11,349 nt of DNA from Actinomycetes bacterium (GTDB lineage Bacteria; Actinomycetota; Acidimicrobiia; Acidimicrobiales; JAMCPL01), in NCBI GenBank assembly GCA_021846725.1, contig JAJZWK010000048.1, positions 1-11,349 on the forward strand. Reading direction: 5' to 3'. This document shows, piece by piece, positions 6,037 through 11,349 of this stretch (position 1 is its first letter; every line of letters begins with the position of its first letter). The position numbers and the translations under genes are program-made. A model generated the notes under the pieces. That model was given only the letters and a program-made list of their open reading frames with translations. It had not been told where the DNA came from and made no database searches.

Positions 6037-7148
6037 TACGAGATGCCATTCTCCTGGGCTATCTTCTCATTGGCAAGCTGCTGAGAAAATGTATCCGCAA
6101 ATGCCTCCCTGCCGGATTGCGACACTACGACAAAGTACAGCCACGCTCCACTGGCTGGGTGTACGGTAGCATACAAAGCATCCATCGAAGGTATCGCTAT
6201 TGGTGTAGGAGGAAGACCAGTATGCAAGTACGTATTATACGGTGACTGCACAGTGAGATCACTGTGCGTGACTGCTCCACTCAATCTACCCAATGCATAG
6301 AGCACAGTGGCATCCAACTGCAATTTCATCCCCTTATCCAAACGATTGTAGATTACACGTGCCACCTTCGACATGTTGACCTTGTAGACCCCTTCCCACT
6401 GCACCAGGGAAGCCACCGTAAGAGCTTGATAAGGAGTGATTCCCAAACTGGCTGCATCCCTGATCAACCCGACCTTCTGCATATCGCTCACCAATCTGGC
6501 GACCATCTGGGTTACCAACGTATCTAAGCTCTCTCCGGGCAAAAAAATGTATGTCCCTGCCCCAATCATACCTTCCGGAGCCAATAGCCCTGTAAGTAGC
6601 CCTGAAGGGGCTATCGCTCTGGCAATAGGGTTTGTAGAAATCGCATGCAACAATGCACTCTTAAATTGCTGTGCACTTACACCATCTACCTGGGTCACCT
6701 CTACGGTCACCTGATTCAAGGTGTCACCGGGCTGCACCTCTATAGAACCTACATTTGGACCTTTGTCAAGTCTGGACAGAATACGTGCAAAAGACTCGTC
6801 TTTGAAAAAACGGTACATACCGACCTGGATACCTGGAGTACCATGCAATACAAGATATATATGCATAGCAAGCGTATCCGTCACTACGCCATCTCGAGCC
6901 AGTGTATTGACCACATCATCGGCAGTCTCCCCACTGGATACACTTACCACAACGGGCTTACCTCCTGGACTTCCCGATGACATACTTTCATACCAGTTGA
7001 CTGCAATGAATAGCGGAATAGCTATCGCTATGCATACTCCTGCCAACTCCAGGAGATGGCGTTTCGATATAAGACTGAACAACCTGCTGTAAGATCTGCC
7101 TGTCGATCTCTCTGCAAAATGCTTAGGTCTAGGTGTATGTAACTTCAT
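6036..7148 (-). CDS. mltG: Endolytic murein transglycosylase MltG (YceG-like)
   Basis: MltG is an inner-membrane lytic transglycosylase that cuts nascent glycan strands near the membrane, setting strand length behind SEDS polymerases. The 370-residue protein has a cytoplasmic basic N-terminus, one membrane helix (about 33-52), and an extracytoplasmic part. A LysM-like subdomain covers roughly 65-135 (SVSSGETADDVVNTLARDG). The catalytic domain follows with GAGTYIFLPGE (197-207), ALTVASLVQWEG (242-253), VARVIYNRL (262-270), LQLDATVLYALG (276-287) and the tail SPYNTYLHTGLPPTPIAIP (302-320). Glu252 in the QWE triplet is the probable catalytic acid by comparison with the E. coli VEKE motif; the first Glu of that motif is Gln250 here. 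The ATG directly follows an in-frame TAG and has no obvious Shine-Dalgarno or -10 box at leaderless distance, so its expression signal is unclear. The stop overlaps the candidate small ORF. Confidence 0.95.
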   Translation of the reverse strand: MKLHTPRPKHFAERSTGRSYSRLFSLISKRHLLELAGVCIAIAIPLFIAVNWYESMSSGSPGGKPVVVSVSSGETADDVVNTLARDGVVTDTLAMHIYLVLHGTPGIQVGMYRFFKDESFARILSRLDKGPNVGSIEVQPGDTLNQVTVEVTQVDGVSAQQFKSALLHAISTNPIARAIAPSGLLTGLLAPEGMIGAGTYIFLPGESLDTLVTQMVARLVSDMQKVGLIRDAASLGITPYQALTVASLVQWEGVYKVNMSKVARVIYNRLDKGMKLQLDATVLYALGRLSGAVTHSDLTVQSPYNTYLHTGLPPTPIAIPSMDALYATVHPASGAWLYFVVVSQSGREAFADTFSQQLANEKIAQENGIS

Positions 7149-7250
7149 CTATTACAAGACTTCATCCATGACTAGTAATCACTACTTGCTGTACCCATCT
7201 ATTGGGAATCCTCGCTTATTGCTAGCCCATCACTAACCCTATCCGTGTCC
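7149..7250. other. Gene-free spacer between ruvX and mltG
   Basis: This 102-bp spacer is broken by stops in the minus-strand frames (many TAG). The longest in-frame pieces are under ten codons, such as ATG-GAT-GAA-GTC-TTG just before mltG. I see no clear promoter, terminator hairpin with T-run, or RNA structure in it. Confidence 0.6.
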
Positions 7251-7706
7251 CTATCCATTACGATTCCTGTCTAGCCAAGACTGTAACAATATTGAAGCTG
7301 CCACCTGATCAATAACTTCCTTCTTTTTTCTGCCTGGAGTACCACCTGAATTGAGAATTGCCAGAGAACTTGTAGAACTGAGTCTTTCATCGACCAATAC
7401 GACATCTATACCATTAGGTGCACATAGCTTGGCAAGCAGACCTGCTTCGTAGCGTGCTGATTCTGCAGTGGCCCCTTCTGAACCATCCATATTTACCGGA
7501 AGCCCGACAACCACAAATGCCACTTGATACTCCAGTGCCAAGTCAACTATCTTTTTGTAAAACTCGTCATCGTTATCTCCCAAACGTCCATTACGGTACA
7601 ACGTCATCAACGGAGTAGCTACTGACCCGGATGAATCCGACACAGCTATACCCACCCTACGCTCCCCCAGATCTATACCTATACTGCGCAGCGACTTACG
7701 TTGCAC
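7251..7706 (-). CDS. ruvX: Putative pre-16S rRNA nuclease / Holliday junction resolvase-like YqgF
   Basis: The 151-residue protein is a RuvX/YqgF member with an RNase H-like fold. In E. coli it helps mature the 5' end of 16S rRNA; mycobacterial relatives have been reported to cut Holliday junctions. The first catalytic aspartate is Asp12 in IGIDLGERRVGIAVSD (9-24). The central strand VVVGLPVNMDGSEG (65-78) is typical, followed by LVDERLSS (104-111) with Asp106 and Glu107, and the final acidic residue Asp133 in VIDQVAASILLQSWLD. Its GTG start lies 11 bases inside the end of alaS, with AGGA five bases upstream (AGGAAATA-GTG region), so it is probably translated from the alaS transcript by coupling. 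Length and motifs are complete. Confidence 0.95.
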   Translation of the reverse strand: MQRKSLRSIGIDLGERRVGIAVSDSSGSVATPLMTLYRNGRLGDNDDEFYKKIVDLALEYQVAFVVVGLPVNMDGSEGATAESARYEAGLLAKLCAPNGIDVVLVDERLSSTSSLAILNSGGTPGRKKKEVIDQVAASILLQSWLDRNRNG

Positions 7707-10365
7707 TATTTCCTACGAGTGCCAATGCTCTATTAATAAGCTCATCTATGGCAGCCACATCCTTTCCTCCAGCCATCGCCATCTGTGGACTGCCTCCACC
7801 ACCGCCTTTGACAATACCAGCCAGTACTTTGATAATTTCACCAGCATTCTTGCTCCCATCGGTAGCTATGACAATAGCCACCTTCATGCCATCCGGAGAA
7901 CCAGCCAGTATCGTCACTTTTACTCCCCTGTCACGTACCTTAATAGCCAGGTCTCTCAGGTCATCATTCGACAAACCGTCCACCCTGGCAACCACAGTAC
8001 CCGCATCGGCACCCCGGGCCAGGTCAGAAGCCATAGTCTCCAAACTCTCCATTTTACGGCGTTCTAGTTCCTTGTCCGCATGCTGTTTCTGCTCCAACAG
8101 CCGCTCCACACCATGCAAAATCTGCTCTGGCTCTACATTAATTGCCCTGGCTGCTGACTCCACCAGTCGAGATCGCTCTATCAAGAAACGAGTGGAATCA
8201 AGTCCGGTAATAGCCTCCAAGCGCCTGGTATTAGAACCTATAGAAGACTCCGATACTACAAGAATAGGACCTATCTGACCGAGTGCCGCCACATGGGTAC
8301 CACCACAAAGTTCCATAGAGTGCTCTCCGGCTTTGACTACACGCACTTCGTTACCATAGCGATCTCCAAAAAATGCCAATGCACCCATCGACTCAGCCTC
8401 TGCCCTATCAGTGACCATCGTAGAAACAGCTGAATCACTGACTACATCGGAATTGGCCATTTCCAGTATGCTCTCCAACTCTTCCGGCCTGATATGTGAA
8501 TGGTGAGAGAAATCAAAACGGAGCCTGTCAGGAGCCACGAGTGACCCCTGCTGATGTACATGATCACCAAGTATCTGCCTCAAAGCAGCATGAAGCAGAT
8601 GGGTAGCCGTGTGGTTACGACGCAGAGCTGTTCTCCTCTCGTGATCAACTCTTGCATATATCTCGTCACCCGGATGTATGAATATACCGGATTCGAACTG
8701 TATGGAATTATCTCCATACGAGTTACTTTCTGCACGCAGGTCAGCGGGTACTGCTACCCGATGAATAATGATCCCGCCAGGTGCCGATTGGGTATCCAAC
8801 ACTGTTACGAAAGGAGGAGGCTTTTGCGGCTGCTTATCTCTATCCACTGCAGCAGTCAACACAAATTGACCGGTATCGCCGAGTTGGCCACCACTCTCAG
8901 CATAGAACGGGGTCCTGTCAAGGATTACCTCATACTCTCCCGACTCACCTGTGGGCATAACGGCCAGTACCGTAGCACCTGACTCCTCTAGTTCATATCC
9001 CAAAAATTCGGTAGGTCCAGAGTCCTCCAAGACTTTGATGTATACATCATTATTACTGCTACCATGCCCCAAAGTCGCTTTCCCTGCGTTGAACGCTTGA
9101 CGGGCTCGGGTCCTTTGAGCTTCCATCTCCTTTGTAAAACCCTCCATATCTATAGAGACTCCCTCCGAATCAGCTATTTCCGCAGTTAGCTCTATAGGAA
9201 AACCATATGTATCGTGCAATGTAAATGCACTATGGCCAGATATACCCCTCCCTGAAGATAATTCCTGCTCCAAGAGAGCATTACCTCTCTCGAGTGTACG
9301 CCTGAATGTAGTCTCCTCACGATCGATTACTTCAAGAATAGAATCACGAGAGGAATCTAGTCTAGGCACAGCAGACGACAACGAATCTATGGCCACCTCT
9401 CCAAGCTCTCTACATACTTGGTGCGTAGCACCCAACTGGAACGCACGTAGAACAGATCTTCTGATGACTCGTCTAAGCACATTCCCTCTACCTTCATTAG
9501 ATGGAGTAACTCCATCGGCAATCAAACAGACCATGGCTCTCGCGTGATCAGCCATTACTCTGAGAGAGCGTGTCGACCGTTCATCCTTCCCGTAACGCAC
9601 TCCAGTCAGTGATTGGGCACTGTCCAAGAGTGGTACAAAGAGGTCAGTCGCAAACATATTCTCCACCCCTTCGACGATAGGTAATATACGCTCCAACCCG
9701 GCACCAGTATCGATATTACGTCTGGGCAAATCCATTAGCTGCCCATCGGCAGTACGCTCCATACCCATGAATACCAGATTCCATATCTCAATATACCTAT
9801 CGCCATCAGAACTTACAGGACCACCACTTTCGCCATACTTCTCTCCCCTGTCGAAATATATCTCAGAGCTGGGACCACACGGACCCGTATCGCCCATCTT
9901 CCAAAAATTGTCTTCACCCATACGTTGAATACGTTCAGGTCTTACACCGGCAATCTCCTTCCAGAGCTGCTCCGCCTCATCGTCGTCTTTGTACACGGTC
10001 ACCCAAAGCCTCTCTGGGTCGATACCCAGCTCCTCGGTAACAAACTCCCAAGCATATCCTATGGCACCCTCTTTGAAATAGTCGCCAAAGCTAAAATTAC
10101 CAAGCATTTCGAAAAAAGTGCAGTGTCTGGCAGTTGTACCCACCACCTCTATATCCAGAGTACGAAAGCATCTCTGCACCGTAGTAGCTCTGGACCAAGG
10201 TGGTTGCTCTATGCCCAGAAAGTAGGGCTTGAACTGGACCATACCTGCAATGGTAAACATGATCGTAGGGTCAGGCGGCACTAGACCAGCCGATGGCACC
10301 TCTACATGCCCCTTACCAACAAAAAATTCAATAAATTTGGAACGTAACCGTTCTGATCCAACCAT
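7696..10365 (-). CDS. alaS: Alanyl-tRNA synthetase
   Basis: AlaRS charges tRNA-Ala with alanine and edits misactivated Ser and Gly. At 889 residues it is full length. The class II catalytic core (about 1-240) shows TIAGMVQFKPYFLG (38-51), the RCFRT...RHCTFFEMLGNFSFGDYF region (about 65-97) and motif 3 TGAGLERI (220-227). The tRNA-recognition region follows to about 460. The editing domain has the zinc/catalytic set NHTATHLLH with His585 and His589, and CGGTH with Cys687 and His691. A coiled segment rich in Glu/Lys (about 735-775) leads to the C-Ala domain with its glycine loop GGGGGSPQMAMAGG (854-867). The ATG start has no Shine-Dalgarno; a TAGTAT box lies eight bases upstream, implying no leader or almost none. 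It is followed by overlapping ruvX and preceded by the structured element at 10403-10610. Confidence 0.98.
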   Translation of the reverse strand: MVGSERLRSKFIEFFVGKGHVEVPSAGLVPPDPTIMFTIAGMVQFKPYFLGIEQPPWSRATTVQRCFRTLDIEVVGTTARHCTFFEMLGNFSFGDYFKEGAIGYAWEFVTEELGIDPERLWVTVYKDDDEAEQLWKEIAGVRPERIQRMGEDNFWKMGDTGPCGPSSEIYFDRGEKYGESGGPVSSDGDRYIEIWNLVFMGMERTADGQLMDLPRRNIDTGAGLERILPIVEGVENMFATDLFVPLLDSAQSLTGVRYGKDERSTRSLRVMADHARAMVCLIADGVTPSNEGRGNVLRRVIRRSVLRAFQLGATHQVCRELGEVAIDSLSSAVPRLDSSRDSILEVIDREETTFRRTLERGNALLEQELSSGRGISGHSAFTLHDTYGFPIELTAEIADSEGVSIDMEGFTKEMEAQRTRARQAFNAGKATLGHGSSNNDVYIKVLEDSGPTEFLGYELEESGATVLAVMPTGESGEYEVILDRTPFYAESGGQLGDTGQFVLTAAVDRDKQPQKPPPFVTVLDTQSAPGGIIIHRVAVPADLRAESNSYGDNSIQFESGIFIHPGDEIYARVDHERRTALRRNHTATHLLHAALRQILGDHVHQQGSLVAPDRLRFDFSHHSHIRPEELESILEMANSDVVSDSAVSTMVTDRAEAESMGALAFFGDRYGNEVRVVKAGEHSMELCGGTHVAALGQIGPILVVSESSIGSNTRRLEAITGLDSTRFLIERSRLVESAARAINVEPEQILHGVERLLEQKQHADKELERRKMESLETMASDLARGADAGTVVARVDGLSNDDLRDLAIKVRDRGVKVTILAGSPDGMKVAIVIATDGSKNAGEIIKVLAGIVKGGGGGSPQMAMAGGKDVAAIDELINRALALVGNSAT

Positions 10366-10373
10366 TGATAAAG

Positions 10374-10379
10374 ATACTA
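10374..10379 (-). promoter_or_regulatory. Possible -10 box TAGTAT of alaS
   Basis: TAGTAT (4 of 6) lies eight bases before the alaS ATG; TATCTT overlapping it would lie five bases before. Neither has the exact 6-7 spacing seen at the other genes and no -35 box is clear, so this is a weak call. It would make alaS independent of the upstream genes. Confidence 0.3.
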
Positions 10380-10383
10380 GCTG

Positions 10384-10389
10384 TTTAAT
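10384..10389 (+). promoter_or_regulatory. Possible -10 box TTTAAT for a plus-strand transcript of the structured element
   Basis: TTTAAT (5 of 6 to TATAAT) would place a transcription start near 10396-10397, a few bases before the closing helix that begins at 10403. No good -35 box was found at 16-18 bp. It would be divergent from the alaS promoter. Confidence 0.25.
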
Positions 10390-10402
10390 AGCACCCTGTG
10401 TT

Positions 10403-10610
10403 TAGTGGTCTGTCCTGTACATAACCATGAGTCCCCACCAGCCAGATGATGCCCCTGGAGTAACGTGCTTCGCCATGCCTGTCCCGCAACGGTCCACCGG
10501 ACTGTTGCGTATCCTGGACGCAGCTCCAGTTACGCCTTCCTCCTCGGCCTTGTCAGATGATACCCCTGACTTGCCGGATAACGTCACGATATTTACGGTA
10601 GAGACCACTA
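10403..10610 (+). ncRNA. Candidate structured RNA (or inverted-repeat element) of 208 bp between alaS and the DUF6167-like gene
   Basis: The ends are inverted: TAGTGGTCT (10403-10411) pairs with AGACCACTA (10602-10610). Past two mismatches the helix continues to 10419/10594, giving about 15 pairs in 17 positions. Inside are four hairpins on the plus strand. One pairs 10442-10445 with 10455-10458. One is an 11-bp stem pairing 10485-10495 with 10499-10509. One pairs 10507-10511 and 10514-10518 with 10531-10535 and 10525-10529, sharing three bases with the previous one. One pairs 10545-10548 and 10552-10556 with 10573-10576 and 10566-10570. Two positions (10491/10503 and 10416/10597) are G-U wobbles on the plus strand but A-C mismatches on the minus strand, favouring plus-strand RNA. 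G+C over 10411-10600 is 107 of 190. I recognise no known family. No T-run terminator follows. The alternative is a small transposon derivative with TA target duplication. Confidence 0.45.
10443..10568 (+). repeat. Duplicated hairpin motif CAGATGATRCCCCTG within the structured element
   Basis: CAGATGATGCCCCTG (10443-10457) and CAGATGATACCCCTG (10554-10568) differ at one loop base. Both are hairpins with the same nine-base loop ATGATRCCC, and the next stem pair differs between copies (C-G in one, T-A in the other) while still pairing. Each is followed by TAACGT (10461-10466 and 10579-10584). Confidence 0.75.
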
Positions 10611-10934
10611 GTGGCCTGCGTCCAGTCGTGAAATCCTGCGTGAAATATCCTCCCACATCTCCATTTCTTTGACTTTGGCCTCCTCCTTACCTACTTGTGC
10701 AGCATCCTTAACTGCATTACCAGCACTGTGCAGAAGGGAACCCATCTGCCTACCTGTGCCCCTAACACCTGTAACAGCCATACCTGCTATACGATCCACC
10801 AGGCCAGCATCATCACCTGACGATGATCTTCCTGATATTGAGTTTAGACGGGTGGCCAGCCTGTGGCGAGCAAAAATTGTACCTACAGAACCGGCAACGG
10901 CACCATACACTATCCATCTCATCCTTTTGAGCAT
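10608..10934 (-). CDS. Small membrane-anchored protein, DUF6167-like by position
   Basis: The 108-residue product starts MLKRMRWIVYGAVAGSVGT, a basic cap and one short hydrophobic segment (about 6-24), and then becomes hydrophilic, with a helical charged end (KEEAKVKEMEMWEDISRRI). This matches the plan of the small DUF6167 proteins found between the DUF948 gene and alaS in many actinobacteria; the family call rests mainly on position and layout. Function is unknown. I chose the ATG at 10934 because it forms TAATG with the stop of the preceding ORF; a longer frame from 11015 exists but would overlap that ORF. Its own TAG stop is made by the end of the inverted repeat of the adjacent structured element, so the C-terminus may have been fixed or clipped by that element. 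Confidence 0.65.
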   Translation of the reverse strand: MLKRMRWIVYGAVAGSVGTIFARHRLATRLNSISGRSSSGDDAGLVDRIAGMAVTGVRGTGRQMGSLLHSAGNAVKDAAQVGKEEAKVKEMEMWEDISRRISRLDAGH

Positions 10935-11116
10935 TACCGGTACTCCCCTAATACGTATCTCTGTGCAGCCTCTTGTATCGTTACAACGCAGGTCAGGGCT
11001 GATGATCCCGAGCACGAGACGGCCTCTTGTGTTGCTACGACCTCCTCTATTGTTGCCTTCTTCAACCTAACTGCATTATCCGAGATAGGTACATCCTTAA
11101 AAATGATTTTCGACAT
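10934..11116 (-). CDS. Hypothetical protein, 60 residues
   Basis: This ORF starts (ATG) six bases after the stop of the DUF948 gene, and its TAA shares a base with the ATG of the next gene (TAATG). That tight packing on both sides is the main argument that it is real. The product begins MSKIIFKDVPISDNAVRLKK, continues with an acidic and alanine-rich stretch, and has two cysteines in SCSGSSALTC near residues 36-45. There is no signal peptide or membrane helix. I do not recognise it and know of no standard gene at this place between DUF948 and DUF6167. A TTG directly after the DUF948 stop would add two residues. The alternative is that the overlapping longer frame from 11015 is used instead. 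Confidence 0.5.
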   Translation of the reverse strand: MSKIIFKDVPISDNAVRLKKATIEEVVATQEAVSCSGSSALTCVVTIQEAAQRYVLGEYR

Positions 11117-11122
11117 AGCCAA

Positions 11123-11349
11123 CTATTTGTCCGAAGAGAATAACCGATCACTTGCCTTGCGAAATCCGGTAGCAAACGCAACAGTTTTCACAATAGGATT
11201 TGCAAACATTCTGTATGCAAATCGAGATGCAGAATCCACTGTGGCAGATACAGCCTCGGTAGCCTCTATTACATCTCCCACCCTCTCCAGTTCACTGGCC
11301 GCCTGCTGGGTAAGGATATTTGCATTTTTAATCATTGGCATACTCTCAC
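11123..11349 (-). CDS. DUF948 domain protein, C-terminal part (cut by window edge)
   Basis: The frame is open at the right edge of the window, so the 5' part, expected to hold an N-terminal membrane helix, is missing. The visible part (about 74 residues) has the helical, coiled-coil-like pattern of DUF948 proteins: IKNANILTQQAASELERVGD, EATEAVSATVDSASR and the end NPIVKTVAFATGFRKASDR, which resembles the conserved C-terminus of actinobacterial members (sequence of the type PVVKVASFASG). Function is unknown, probably envelope-associated. Its place upstream of a DUF6167-like gene and alaS is the usual actinobacterial order and supports the call. Confidence 0.75.
   Translation of the reverse strand, partial: ESMPMIKNANILTQQAASELERVGDVIEATEAVSATVDSASRFAYRMFANPIVKTVAFATGFRKASDRLFSSDK

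Noticed and set aside
6392..6400. Gln in place of the first Glu of the MltG VExE motif as a loss of activity
   Set aside because: The second Glu (252), which I take as the catalytic one, is kept, and Gln at this place is, from memory, common in actinobacterial MltG.
7631..8278. 215-codon plus-strand frame
   Set aside because: It lies antisense to the well-supported alaS and ruvX genes and its Ser/Pro/Thr-rich product looks like a shadow frame.
10374..10610. T-box leader for alaS
   Set aside because: GGTGGACCG on the minus strand resembles the T-box core, but it is locked in a tight hairpin. The expected discriminator base and stem I motifs are missing, and G-U pairs favour the other strand.
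10402..10672. Open reading frames of 81-84 codons on both strands across the structured element
   Set aside because: They overlap the end of the DUF6167-like gene or run antisense to it, have no recognisable domains, and the region is better explained by hairpins.
10934..11015. Longer start of the DUF6167-like gene at 11015
   Set aside because: It would overlap the 60-residue ORF by about 80 bases and add a non-conserved-looking, Cys-containing tail before the basic cap and membrane segment; the TAATG start fits better.

Overview
The window looks like part of a bacterial chromosome, most likely from an actinobacterium. The order DUF948 protein, DUF6167-like protein, alaS, ruvX, mltG, aroE (all on the minus strand, read from right to left) is a known actinobacterial arrangement. 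The base composition is moderate and AT-leaning for that phylum, and AUA isoleucine codons are common, so a moderate-GC lineage such as an acidimicrobial one is my guess. Species and class are inference.

Right to left on the minus strand: a DUF948 protein cut by the window edge (11123-11349), an unrecognised 60-residue ORF (10934-11116), a small DUF6167-like membrane protein (10608-10934), a compact, highly structured 208-bp element (10403-10610), alaS (7696-10365), ruvX overlapping its end (7251-7706), a gene-free 102-bp gap, mltG (6036-7148), a previously unannotated-looking 42-codon ORF (5908-6036) that fills the mltG-aroE gap, and aroE (5045-5899). After a 99-bp spacer with its own promoter comes a FtsW/RodA-family peptidoglycan polymerase (3443-4945). 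Its end overlaps the end of a plus-strand membrane protein of the lysylphosphatidylglycerol-synthase/UPF0104 family (2274-3452). Divergent from that are an AI-2E-family membrane protein (951-2231) and a dolichyl-phosphate-mannose-synthase-like glycosyltransferase (86-862). The left end (1-48) carries an imperfect 30-bp-period repeat that may continue outside the window.

Functionally the window mixes translation (alanyl-tRNA synthetase), RNA/DNA processing (RuvX), aromatic amino-acid synthesis (AroE) and cell-envelope building (MltG, RodA/FtsW, polyprenyl-phosphate sugar transferase, two polytopic membrane proteins).

Two things stand out. First, four genes have a TANNNT hexamer 6-7 bases before the start codon and no Shine-Dalgarno, as expected for leaderless mRNAs. 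Second, 10403-10610 folds on paper into a long closing helix enclosing four hairpins, two of which share a 15-base motif. It matches no RNA family I recognise and is the best candidate for something undescribed; a small inverted-repeat mobile element is the main alternative.
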